Counted from the stretch's first letter, positions 1 through 10,510 are shown. The stretch is DNA of 64,000 nt from Cryptomeria japonica (GCF_030272615.1 NC_081413.1:563392010-563456009), one strand, 5' to 3'. Notes: a model not told the origin generated them from the sequence alone. Numbers and translations are program-made.

Positions 1-236
1 TATTGCCATCTAGTTTAGAAACTGCTACAATGTTGGAAATCCATTCAGCATAGTCGATAGGTCGAATAAATCTGACATCTAATAGTTTCTTGAGCTGAGC
101 TTTGACCATGAGTGCTACATGTGGATTCATCTTTCTCAATTTTTCTTTGACTATCTTAGCTCCTAGAGTAATGGATAAGTGATGCATGATTAACTGTGGA
201 TCACTCCCGGGCATATCTGCATATGACCAAGCAAAA
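1..236 (-). pseudogene. Gypsy reverse transcriptase, N-terminal fragment
   Basis: Translated on the minus strand, the last 236 bases give FAWSYADMPG followed by a stretch ending in LLDVRFIRPIDYAEWISN and then VSKLDG. These match the conserved entry into gypsy RT: the F-AW-DMPG motif, then 'GFIRP-YAEWISNIV-V-K-DG'. The catalytic YxDD lies beyond the left edge. At about 237-250 the frame shifts relative to the preceding linker, whose frame instead runs on to a stop near 201. RT would copy the element's RNA from the tRNA primer in the cytoplasmic particle. The fragment itself is clear; whether the rest of the gene is intact cannot be seen. Confidence 0.88.
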
Positions 237-2033
237 TCTGATTTTCTTTTCTTTGAAAAATTGGACAAACTCTGATCTTTCTTCTTCTGTCAAAGATTTT
301 GCAAGGTGTATATTTTTGGTTGCTTCTGTAGTACCAATGTTGATTGATTGAGTGGGCTCAATCAATATGGGTGATCGCTCCTGATAATGTTCAGGAAGAG
401 GGTCAAGTCTCCCATCTTTAGGTGCCTTAAAAAGGTTTTCACCCCCAGATGCATCCTTTATTTTTATTTTTTTGTGATCTATTGCTGCCATTGACTGGTT
501 TTCAGTAGTAGATCCTTTATTTTGTTCATTTTTGTGACTGAGAGACTTGGCACTCCCCTGATTATAGATGTCATTACTTTGTTCACTGATAGAGTCTGTT
601 TCTGGGTTAATAGTACACAAGTAATGGATAATGGATTCATCATTTGGGAAGATTGGTATTTCATGAGTTTCAGGTTCGTGCCGGTCTATTAGGTTAGGAA
701 AGATAAGTGGTAAAGAATCATTAGGTGGATCAAGTTCAACTACTGTAAGTGTCAGGATGGAGGTATTATCATGTTTGGCTAAGATATTAAATAAGTTAAT
801 GATTTTGTCGAGGTCTTCGATGGTATCATCTTCTGTGTAGACTTACTCGTAATGTTGCTGCTTGTTTTCCGTGGTGTCATAGATATTTTGTGGACCAAAT
901 TCAAGTAGTATAGGTTCTGTGCCATGTTCATCTTGAGAGATGGGTGTATGACTGTCATTTTCAGCAACATCTTCAGTAACATTAGAATAGCTACCCCATT
1001 CATAGTCATTTGAATCAGTTTCAGAGGTATTATCCTAGATTCTGGCAGTGCTGTGGATGGGTATGTTGTAGGGTGAAAACAGGTCTTTGATGATTGATAC
1101 AAGTCTGATAGTTTTCTTTGATTCTGTGTCAGATCCTGCTTCCACTCTTTACATTTGTTCATATACCGTCTCTCCTTGGGGAGGAATGATGTTATCAGGA
1201 GGTGATTCCTCTTTTTCAGATACTGGTTCTTGAACATGATGTACTTCTGTGGTAGATGCTTCCTTCTTTTGATTTATGGGTTTCTTTTGATGTTGCCTTA
1301 GTTCTTGATATTCACATTCTTTGCATATTGTCTCTACTGACTCAAATAGTGCTTCTTGCCATGAGTCCTCCTTGTATTTCTTCTTTGCTTTCCACTAAGA
1401 TTTTTGGTATTTGCTTGGTGTCTTCCTTGGTGGTAGGATGTGTTCATAGCCCATTCCTGTTTTGTCTTTACTGAATTGTGAAGGAGGATCTAATGGTTCT
1501 ATGGTGCCTTCTTGACATTTGTCAATAGGTCCCTTGCCATCGTATCCCATTTGTTGCATGATCAAGTAACCTTTTCCATATAGGTGTGTTGGTATAGCTA
1601 CCTCCATACTAGCCACTTTGTCTTCTTCCTTATCCTTATATAGCCAACTAAGGATGTCCTTTTCCTTTGATTCATGTGCTAGAGTGCCTAGTTGGGTAAA
1701 TTTTCCATCAAACTTGGTGATGGGCTATGTTGCTTGATGTGTTGATGCTGTAGGTAACGCATGAGATTTAGGTGATGCTGGTAAGATCGCCAAACAAAAG
1801 GGTTCTAAAGAGTATTCTCCCATGCCTTGCTCTTTGATTTTCATTTTCTACTTGAAATCCATAGATAATGATTTAGACTTTTCTTGTTGAAGATCTAGTG
1901 CTAAGTAACTTTGTTTTTCTCTATTATGTGGAACCAAGCTGTCTTGGGCTGCCCCCATAGCATTACAATGTTGAAATGGGTTATGATCTACTGATATAGA
2001 AATTTCCTACCCATTGTAGGGGAACTTAACAAA
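237..2033 (-). pseudogene. Gypsy PR-RT linker with G-patch-like motif
   Basis: About 600 codons separate protease from RT. Most can be read in one frame with scattered stops and frame changes. At 1395-1616 the minus strand encodes a Gly-rich segment (ASMEVAIPTHLYGKGYLIMQ, then MGYDGKGPIDK and QEGTIEPL). Its spacing of aromatic, Gly and Lys-Gln-Gly residues resembles a G-patch (GxGxxxxGxG..G). The part nearer RT (201-1390) is acidic and Ser/Thr-rich, with no recognisable fold (for example SEQSNDIYNQGSAKS near 560). G-patches are known next to protease in some betaretroviruses and occur in plant gypsy polyproteins, where they are thought to bind RNA. That role here is inference from motif shape only. 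Confidence 0.6.
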
Positions 2034-2540
2034 CTAATGATAAGTAGAAATTACTCCTTGCATTTCATGTATCCAAGGTCGACCCAATAAGATATTATTT
2101 GTGAGATCTATGTCTAAGACTTGGCACATAGTTTCCTTTTGTATTGGTCCTACTTGAATTGACAACATTACTGTTCCTTTAGATGATATCTCTTCATCAT
2201 CATATGCTTTGATAGTGATCTTTTTGTGTGGATCAAAAGATTGCTCAGAGAAGCCTAACGCACGGATAAGTTTCAAGGTACAGATATTGAGTCAAGCTCC
2301 TCCATCTATTAATACTCTTTTGACTCGATGCTTGTAGACTAAGACTTCAATATGGAGTGGAGTATTGTGTAGATGGCTTAATGAGATATTATCATGCTCA
2401 GAAAAGGTAAGGTTACGAGGCCCTATCATATGAGCCACCATGGCTTGGAATTTGTCAGCATCTAGATCTTGAGGTACATTTGTTTCTAGTAGTGCTTGTT
2501 CCAAGATGTCCTCGTGTTTTGGCGAAAGTTTTAGCAACTC
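2034..2540 (-). pseudogene. Gypsy retropepsin-like aspartic protease
   Basis: The minus strand encodes VKRVLIDGGA, where D-G-G occupies the place of the catalytic D-[ST]-G triad. A TCA-to-TGA type stop follows at once, then LNICTLKLIRALGF. Downstream is a beta-rich segment ending in LLGRPWIHEMQGVISTYH. This 'LGRPWIH...STYH' ending is the usual C-terminal signature of protease in plant gypsy polyproteins. Retropepsins dimerise and cut the gag-pol polyprotein. The non-canonical DGG triad is common in plant gypsy elements, so it is not by itself evidence of decay; the in-frame stop near 2292 is. It lies between gag (right) and the G-patch linker (left), as expected. Confidence 0.8.
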
Positions 2541-4927
2541 CGTATAGATATTTGAGTAGGAGTTTTACGCAATTGACTGACTAGATCATATTGAATTTTG
2601 GGTATGGTATTTGTTGTTGACGTATGCCCCTTCAAGACATATTTTTGAGCTTTGGTTGTTACATTGACGGATTCATGTTCACGCTTTTCTTTGATTGTGA
2701 TGATGTTTACTTGATTGTCCTCGAATGATATATGATTGATGGTGTATTGTATATGTGATTGATACAAGCTCCATGTGTATTGTTTGAGGTTGAAGCTCCA
2801 TCCTTGTTGTAGTTTGGAAGAGGATTCTTAAAAGCTCCATGGTCACCATTTGTCTTGAGACCATCGACTGTTAAATCACCTCTATCAATCATGTCTTGAA
2901 CAATATTTTTTAGTCTCATGCAATCATTTGTTTGATGACCTTTATTGTGATGAAAATCACAAAAGTGTGAGTCATTCCACCAGGGTGGTTTGATTTGCGG
3001 TTCAAAGTTGTTGATCGCTGGTAATGAGATAATTTTGTTTGCTAGGAGTTCTCTGAATGCTGACTCCAATGATTGCCCTAGTGGTGTGTAAACTTGTTTT
3101 GGAAAGTTGTTGGTGTTACCTCGTGAGTTTGTATTAGGTCCTCGATTGGTGTTATTGCTTTGGGTATTGTTGGTGTTGTTTGTGTTGAGTTGATCTTGAT
3201 TGGTAGTTGGTGCATAATTGTTAGTACCTTGGTTAGCACCTTTAGGATTCTTTGTAGCTTGAGGATTACCTGACAACGCTAGCACTGGTTGCTTGGATTT
3301 TGGATCATTTGATTCGTTTCCTCCTTCATTTCTAGTGTTTTTATTTCTGGTCTAGAATCTGGATTTGTCTAAGTTGTTGTTGTTTGGGTTGTTGTAGTTG
3401 GATGAATTTGTTCCTTCTTTGAAGAATTTCAATGTTCCTTTCTTGACACATGCCTCCTCTACTTGGATGCCATTTTCAATCAATTTGGCAAAAGATGGTA
3501 TGCATCAAAGTTTGAGTATGTAACTCATCTCACTATTCAAGTTGTCAATAAAAATTTCCATCTTTTCCTTTTCAGGCACATCTCAAGGATATCTTGAAAC
3601 CATACATTGCCAACGTTGAAGGAATACCATGAATGTTTCATTGTTTTTTTTCTTGGTGTTACAGACATCTAGCATAGTGATAGCATGTTGAATGTTGTAA
3701 GAATATTGAGTTATGAATTTGTTGACTAATTCATCGAATGATCTGATAGGAGGTGTGATTTTGGATAACCATTCCATTGTTTGTCCTCCCAAGCTTCCTG
3801 GGAATAACCTCATTAAATATGTGTCATCATGGGTGAAATCAAGACTCATGGTACAAAATTCCCAAACATGATCACGAGGATCACTTTTCCCATCATATTT
3901 GTCAAATTTGGAAATATCTAAGTTTGGGGGAAAAGGTACCATGTTTAACCATCTGTCAAAAGGGTAAGGAAAAATTTAGTCAAGTAGTATCGTATTATTG
4001 TCCCTTGTTGCATTCTTGCATTTGTCTTTGCAACATTTTCATTTGTTGAGTGACAGAAATCAAAGGTGCATTTCCCTACCGAGGGAAGAGTTCTTCCCTT
4101 GCATTGTTTCAAAATTGAAATGGTGTGTGTTGGGGTATGTTTTTCTTAGGGATATTTTGCTCGGGCAAATTCTGTTAAGGTAGATTTTTCTCAGGTATGT
4201 TTTGCTCAGGGTCATGTGCTTCCTCCTCTCTTTTTCATTCTTCATAGTCATAATTTTGAGATCTTGTTCTAAATATGTCAGTGTCAAAGTTATTAGGAAG
4301 TTTAACTCCTTTTCTTGTGAGCATGAGTAGATATTTTTCTTTGTCATTTTCCATGAGTCTTTCCACAAGTTTTTGAAATGAAGAGCTTTCTTGGCACTCT
4401 TGGAGGAGTTCCTCAGAAATTTCGGTGTCCTCTAGATTTGGACCCTCGAAAGGATTTGATAATCTTCGATCCATGCTAGATTCTGGTTGTGTTTCACGTT
4501 GTTTGTTTCGTTGAGAGTGAGTAACAATAGGCATCTAGTAGAAGCTTTCTGTAACAAAGGGAATGAAATCCTCTTTGATGTGTTGCTCATGGGTTGGTGG
4601 TTCAAATCATGGTATGTTGTAAGTGATGCACTCTTTGGGGAAGATAGCCAGATTGATCTTTCCTCCTTGATTGAGGCGTTGACTGAATGCTGATTTTTGA
4701 CAGAATGGTCTACTCCTCAATGGTTCCTTGTCAAATTCGTTGGTTTTGTCTTGAAGATACAAGCGGATATGATGAAGGAATGTTCGATGCGATTTGAAGA
4801 GTTGGCGATTGATGTATAAAAAATTATTCCATTTGGCAAGTTTCAAAAAACTGGGTTGTTGTTTCCTCAACTTAGTGTTATGATAAATACTCTTTCTTCT
4901 CAGAATATGAGGATTAGTCATGCACAA
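2541..4927 (-). pseudogene. Gypsy gag, Asn-rich, with CX2HX-type knuckle
   Basis: The N-terminal part (4235-4534) is charged and predicted helical (LLQECQESSSFQKLVERL). The core (3583-3942) matches the retrotransposon gag domain: KYDGKSDPRDHVWEFCT, then LMRLFPGSLGG, TMEWLSKI and FDELVNKFITQY. After a frame change, 2707-3285 holds an Asn/Thr-rich low-complexity stretch and then FCDFHHNKGHQTNDCMRLK, the Cys/His knuckle typical of plant gypsy gag. A further frame (2531-2767) leads to protease. Stops at about 3583, 3512 and 3354 and at least two frameshifts break it. Gag forms the virus-like particle and binds the RNA genome. The reading 4607-4927 may be the extreme N-terminus or leader; I am unsure. 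Confidence 0.82.
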
Positions 4928-5383
4928 GTGATCAATGGTTTCCTTTGATTTGTTTTGGATTTAGTTAGCTTGTTTTGGAAACTCAAGTTTTATTTTATCA
5001 AATGAAGGTTTAGATGCTCCCTTACAACAAAGTGCACCAAATGATATGGAATATGAGCTTTCCCGATATGGAAACTCGATTTGACAACTTGGAGTTTTAA
5101 AACAAGTGTGTTTTTGGATAGAAATCCTTTTGATTTAAAGGACCTGTTGATACTTGTAATGATGTTTCCTGATTTTGATAGGAGAGATGTATTTTCCCTT
5201 GCGACTAGTTTTCAGATTTTAACAACTTTGTTTTATGGAGAACTTGCTTTGAGAATAGGTTTTGATACTCTATTTTGATTTTCTATTTGATGAAGTTTAG
5301 GCTGAGGAAGGAAAGCTTCGTAAATTGTTTTCAGATTTTTCAAAAATAGCCTCTATTTTGCCCCCAGTTTTCTTGGTTTTTGC

Positions 5384-5756
5384 TACACGCTAAGACAGAA
5401 ACGCAAAGCACTATAGAATTTCCTCAATGTGCTAGAGAATAGATTCCACGTGCTAAGCTGCCCTCTGCGACACGCTAACTGGTTTGCTTTGATTTTATTT
5501 TGGTCTAAAAGACTATGCACTAATATGGGCCATTAATGCACTAACTATTGGTCTCTACGCGCTAATTTTTAGTCTTCACGTGCTAAGTTGATGCTTCAAT
5601 GCACCAGACTGTTTTCAAAAAGCACCAAGTTTAAATTGCTAGTTTTGGATTTTGATGAAGTGCTAAAGTTCAGACTGAATGTGCTAAAGTGAAGTTTGAG
5701 TGTGCTAAAGGATGATTTCAACGCGCTAATAAGTTTCTCTTACATGCTAAATTGCC
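5384..5756. repeat. 21-bp phased degenerate array, block 1 (about 18 units)
   Basis: A core close to YGCTAA recurs at 5388, 5409, 5430, 5451, 5473, 5518, 5539, 5560, 5581, 5602, 5623, 5637, 5661, 5682, 5703, 5724 and 5745. Nearly all steps are exactly 21 bp. Exceptions are one 22-bp step, one of about 45 bp (a skipped unit) and an irregular pair around 5637. The core with its left flank is roughly AYGYGCTAA; the other 12 or so bases of each unit vary. Core variants are CACTAA, CACCAG and TGCTAG. I counted positions by hand from the sequence lines. Confidence 0.8.
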
Positions 5757-7198
5757 CTGATAGTTTGACTTAGTTGTTTTTTTGCAATTTTGGAACTTTA
5801 TTTTCAATGATGATGGATGATTTTCTGAAGTAATAAATGAAAGCACGACACAAAAGAAGCAACCATTTTGCTTAGTCTAAATAATGAGTGTATGTTCTGT
5901 GAGGATGTGTTCAAATCCCCAATGTTTTAATAGGTTTAGATACAACAACATGCAATTCAGTCAGAATCTTTATTCAAAGGTCATAAGTAATATCATAGCC
6001 CACTAGTCTCGATACTCTGTTAGCTCAAACAACCTTGTCACCCTCTAGGGGGCGCCCATTTTTTTTGCCTTTTTCCAGAAATTAACCCAAAGTGAATTGC
6101 TTCACAATTGAGTAGTTATCTTGGGAGATATATGGTGAGAGATCTTGGGGGCAGATTCTTCCCCACCCTTGCACTATGATATTATAAATGTCTGGATACT
6201 GACTCGGCTCAAAGTTTCTATGCTAAAGTTCATAATCAGGCTTCCCATTCGGCTAAAATCCCTCAGGAGGCTTCCCAACCTTTAGAACAAAGGATTTACT
6301 TATCTCAAGGATACTGGGGGAAGGCTAATTTCTATGTGCAACCATTGAAAAGGACTTTCGTCACTTTCCACTTATAATTACAGTGGGTTGGAACACTTGG
6401 CGTCAAAGCTGTTTCCCACTTAGGTCATTCCCTTCACACTGGCCAAAGAATGGCTTTAAGAGTTTTTCAACCCCTCGGGAAGGAAACCCTGCTAAGGATT
6501 TAATGCAATAAACACTAAAAGTGTAAGAGTGGTCTGGCTTTTGGATCACCCAGTTAAGGGGAGAACATATTCCTTCCACTTTTGTAGCAAAGCAAACAAG
6601 TGTTCTTTTTAACTTTTCATTGCAATGATTTTGTAAAATCTATATGGAGATGTTGCTCAACAAAAATATGGTGTTTATTTTATCCCTTCAAAGCAATCAT
6701 TTTTTGATCTAGGAAAAGAGCCTGGTCAACAAAGCAAATTCGATGTTTGGTCAACAAAAGAAATCAATTAAAAGGGGAAGATCTTCCTTCTTTAATTTGG
6801 AATGAATTTGAACATGTGTGATTCTTTTACTTTGCAGAAATTTGAAGTGGATCCTTTTATGCACCAAAGGATGATGAAGTCCTTTTTAAAGCCCTTTGTT
6901 TGTAAAAATGGAAAGATTGCCTTATTCTTTTTATAGCCCAAAATGAAAAATTTTCTCCTAGAAAAAGCAAGAAAGATTGTTTTTATGGTTCTTTTTATAG
7001 CCCAAAATAAGGTGAGTTCAAGTTAGTAAAAATTTAAACTATTGTAATTCTGAAACTAAAACTAAGCTCCACCTGTAAGAAACTGTCAAAAATCCAGCAA
7101 AATACCAATCAAAACAGTTAGAAAAACCTTGGCTGTCATGGACTTCTACAAGTCTAGATTTAATCTCGGTTACAAATTAAATTTTTGCTTTGTCTATG

Positions 7199-7456
7199 AT
7201 GCGCTATAGAAAATATTGCATGTGCTACAAGATAATCGGGATGTGCTATCGGACAGACCCGATGCATTGAAATGTTTTCTGAATGTGCTGCTCTGTTAAG
7301 TCCCTGCACCGAGACCTATAGGAAAAATGTTAAAAAGTTTATGCGCTAAGTGATGGTCTGCACGCGCTAGGAAATGAGTCCCACATGCTAAACAGTGAGC
7401 TGGTTGCATTGGAATGTTAACCAGATGTGCTAAGGGATGTTCCCCACGCGTCGATT
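7199..7456. repeat. 21-bp phased degenerate array, block 2 (about 13 units)
   Basis: The same core recurs at 7202, 7223, 7244, 7265, 7286, 7307, 7328, 7344, 7365, 7386, 7407, 7428 and 7449. Every step is 21 bp except one of 16. Cores include CGCTAT, TGCTAC, TGCTAT, CATTGA, CACCGA, CGCTAA and TGCTAA. The block ends about 65 bp from the primer-binding site of element E, so on the element strand it lies at the very start of the leader. Confidence 0.8.
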
Positions 7457-7519
7457 GTTGTTTCTCGCATACCTACAAAAGTGGTTAGATTCAAAAACCA
7501 ATTTGATTAATGGGGTTGA

Positions 7520-7537
7520 GCCCCACGGTGGGTGCCA
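7520..7537 (-). promoter_or_regulatory. Primer-binding site of gypsy element E
   Basis: On the minus strand the sequence TGGCACCCACCGTGGGGC starts four bases after the LTR end (…CATACA, then TTTC). A TGG start directly after an LTR is the expected mark of a tRNA-primed minus-strand start. I do not assign the tRNA; complementarity to a plant tRNA 3' end would settle it. Confidence 0.65.
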
Positions 7538-7541
7538 GAAA

Positions 7542-7896
7542 TGTATGCAGGAAAAGCGAGGCGATGAAACTCAAAATGTGAAAAATATTGTTCAAAGGGC
7601 TTGCCCACACACCCACAAGACTTCTTGGTGCAAGTTATGGAGTCATGAAGAATGACTCAACTTACCAAGGTAGGCTCCATGGTTCTCTATCTCACAAGGT
7701 CCCTCAAGCCAATGCCTTTGCTCTTAGATCACTGAGCAAAGTGACTTAGGGATGACGAATGCAAGAGCGAGGGATGCTTTAGATTGATTTTAACATGAAA
7801 TGCATCCTATTTATGCATGATTCTATAAATGAGTTAAACTAAATTAAAAGATGACAAGGTTAGTAGCAATACTATCCTAACATGATATACTAGTTA
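7542..7896 (-). repeat. 5' LTR of gypsy element E, inner part (R/U5 side)
   Basis: On the element strand this part ends in CATACA next to the primer site. It is continuous with 15303-16408 once Copia element A1 is removed. The junction is flanked by agtta (7892-7896) and agtga (15303-15307), a 4-of-5 matching target duplication of A1. Joined length is about 1.46 kb, close to the 1.39-kb solo LTR H of the same style. Confidence 0.72.
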
Positions 7897-9412
7897 TGTT
7901 GGCATATGTACAGAGCATGATGACATGACGATATTGTATGTTGTCATTGATGTCAATATGCTAAAGTATGAACCGGTATGTTGTAGTAAGCAAACTGGCA
8001 AGATAACCGGTATGTTGATGTAAATCGGTATTTGTGAAAAAGTGAAGCGGTATGTTTATTCAAGATGAACCGGTATGTTGGAATGAGAACTGGTATATGG
8101 AAGTTTTGTATCGGGGTTTCATTTGGCATGACTATCAGTTGGTAGTTTCAGCTTCAGGGTTTCTGGTTGATGCATTCCAAGATTGTGCGATTCAACTGAT
8201 GACATCTTGTGATGAGTTAGCATTGTAATGAAGACAAGATAAGTGTTGCCATGTCAACCTTGTGCGCATGAAGGATTTCCTTAAGGATCTGGCATGGAGA
8301 TCGATTCTATCTACCTCAAGAATGCTCAAAGTCTATGCAAACGATGGAGAGTGCGTGATGAGTTATCAGCTTCCTGAAGCGACAAAGAATGAACATTGGA
8401 GAACATCTTGAGATCTGTTCAAGACTATTGTATTCGATGTAGTGTGATTAACGCTCAGGATTGAGCCAGCTAGATTGTAAAACCTAAATGTTTAGGGTTT
8501 AGGGTTTATGCTACCAACCTATATGTTTCCTATAAGGTCGATGATGTTTTTAATTTTTAAGTTGTTGGCAAATGTTATGTGTGTATCCAAGTGAAGAGAT
8601 ACTTGATTCTTACTAGACTGAAGAAGTGTGTTGATACCTGCAGAGTGTAATTGTAGAAGAGGAGGAGCTAAAGTGAATCTGCCTTAGCATTGAGTGTTGT
8701 TATCAGATCAGTGTATTACCTATTGACTTCTAACCATTTTAGTAGCTGGAAAATCCCTTAACCGGGTAGCTTTAACTGGATTTTGTGTAAATCCTTTAAC
8801 AAGGTGACTCAACTTAATGAGTTCATCAAATCCTCTTGTGAGGTAACCTTTAATAGGGTTCTAACCTTTAACCGGGTATTTAGCCATCCCTTAACCAGGT
8901 GATCCCTAGCAGGATCGGTTCCTAGCAAAACCTATTGGAAGAGTCTTTAACCGGACTAGGCTCCTAATAGAGCGGACTTCAAAAGAGTTCAAAGAACAAC
9001 TTGTGGGTATTCATCCCCATCATGGTTTTTCCCAGTTGGATTTCCACGTGAAAATCCAGTGTGTCAAGTGTGATGGCTTTCATGTGATGGTTTAGTGTTT
9101 TATGTCAAACTGGTAAAATATGTTGAACAAGTAGTCATTATATTTTTTATGATAGATTACTTGTTTATGCATAAGGGTGAAGTGGATACAAGGCAGTAGA
9201 TTGTATGGAAAGCTAAGGGTTACAGATTTATGTCTTTCACATTTTCACTATGTTGTACCGGTAGTAATCTGATTTAGACTGGTGTTATTGCTTGCCAGTC
9301 AAAGTTCAGTGTGTGCAGTCAAATTGGTTCAAAGAAAGTATTTTTTCCCATACTGATTCACCCCCCCCTCTCAGTACCGGTTTGGTACTAACTGTTCATC
9401 ATTAATTCATCA
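7897..9412 (+). repeat. 5' LTR of Copia A1
   Basis: It starts TGTTGGCATATG and ends TTCATCA, directly before the primer site. The first 200 bp carry seven copies of a motif near AACCGGTATG. A telomere-type pair of TTTAGGG is at 8491, a candidate TATA at 8531, and repeated TTTAACCGGGT-like motifs at about 8755-8970. A C-rich stretch plus TCTCAGTACCGG precedes the end. It matches 13789-15302 along its whole length. Confidence 0.92.
8491..8536 (+). promoter_or_regulatory. Telo-box and candidate TATA box in A1 5' LTR
   Basis: TTTAGGGTTTAGGGTTTA (8491-8508) is followed 22 bp later by CTATAAGG (TATAAG at 8531-8536). The pair is kept at the same relative place in the A1 3' LTR (14382), in both A2 LTRs (30333, 37497) and in D (44342). 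Telo-boxes are established cis elements in plant promoters. Promoter use here is inferred from position and conservation. Confidence 0.5.
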
Positions 9413-9414
9413 AT

Positions 9415-9426
9415 TGGTATCGGAGC
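9415..9426 (+). promoter_or_regulatory. Primer-binding site of Copia A1 (tRNA-iMet)
   Basis: TGGTATCGGAGC lies two bases after the LTR end. It differs by one base from TGGTATCAGAGC, the complement of the plant initiator tRNA-Met 3' end, which is intact in the related element D. Confidence 0.85.
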
Positions 9427-9486
9427 ATCTTCCAGGTCCTCTATGTTGTAAGCTTAACCACTTGAGGAAAAGATCCTACTCTAGTG

Positions 9487-10510
9487 ATGAAGAGGGAAGG
9501 TCCAAAGTTCAACAAAGACAACTTTAAAATATGGAAGGATAGAATGAAGATATACATCAGAAGCATGGGTTCTCAACATTGGAGCTATGTTGAGAATGCT
9601 TATGTTATCCCTACTTGTACTCTCACCGATGATCAAAAGAGAGAGATTCAGGAGAATGGGCAAGTTATGGAAGCCCTAATCAATAGTCTATTTGACATTG
9701 AGTTTATTGATGTTCAGGATAAAGACAATCCCAAAAAAGTATGGTATGCTCTTGAGAATATCTATGGCAGCGATGAGCATGTGAAACAAGCTAAAGAAGA
9801 GAGCCTTAGGGGAAAGTTTGAAGACATGCAGATGGTTGAAGGAGAGACCATTCAACAATATGGAATAAGAATCAAAACTGCTATTGGAGACATCAAGAGT
9901 GTAGGTGGTAAAATAGATGATTCCACTGTTGTTAGCAAAGTCTTGAGATCCTTATTACTGGTCTATGCAATAAGGGTTGTTGCTATTTAGGAGTTGAGGT
10001 CTATAGACAAGACAAAGGTATCCCTAGACTCCATCATTGCAAAGTTGATAGCTTATGAGCTAAATAAGTATGATGGTAGTATTCAGAAGACTAAATCAGC
10101 CTTTAGAGCATCTGTTGCACCATCTAGAAAGGGCAAATAAGCTAGTACTAGTGGTGAACCAAGACAACAGAGAAATGGATGATGAGGAGATCTTGATGGA
10201 ATTTGAAGCTCTTCTTGCCAAGAGACTTTCTAAGGGAACTGGTAAATACAAAGGTAAGCTCCCTTTGAAATTCTTTTCTTGCAATAGGATAGGACACATT
10301 GTTGTAAACTGTCCTAATGGTGATAATAAGGACAAACTAGAAAAGTTCAAGAAGTTCAAAGGAGGAAATCAAAGAAACTATTTTGTAGCAATTGATGAAG
10401 GTGTCACTGATGAGGAATCTGAAGATGAAGAAAGTGAAGACATTGTATTTGTAGCAGTTAAGGAAGATGTGTCAGACAAGAAGGCTCTTGTCTCCCGCTT
10501 TGATAATTCC
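9487..10510 (+). pseudogene. Copia gag (UBN2 type) of A1
   Basis: The frame starts at ATG 9487 (MKREGPKFNKDNFKIWKDRM). It matches the Copia UBN2-type gag: FNKDNFKIWKDRMKIYIRSM at the N-terminus, a helical core (ENGQVMEALINSLFDIEF) and FEDMQMVEGETIQQYGIRIK. A stop (TAG, 9988-9990) replaces a sense codon. A frame change near 10170 leads into DDEEILMEFEALLAKRL and the nucleocapsid motif CNRIGHIVVNCPNG. In that knuckle the first Cys position is Phe (TTC 10271-10273). The acidic DEESEDEESEDIVF segment follows before protease. Gag would form the particle and package RNA; this copy cannot be translated through. Confidence 0.88.

Larger units (their letters stand above)
4928..7541 (-). other. Long untranslated leader of gypsy element E
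   Basis: Between the primer site at 7520-7537 and gag there are 2.6 kb with no conserved coding domain on either strand. A very long leader before gag is known in Tat/Ogre-type plant gypsy elements, some of which have an extra ORF there; I could not identify one. The leader contains two blocks of a 21-bp phased array (5384-5756 and 7199-7456). The 1.4 kb between them shows nothing I recognise. Confidence 0.6.

Noticed and set aside
5384-5756. CRISPR-like spaced repeat
   Set aside because: The conserved core is only 6-9 bp with degenerate neighbours and the DNA is plant nuclear; there are no Cas genes and no repeat of usual length.
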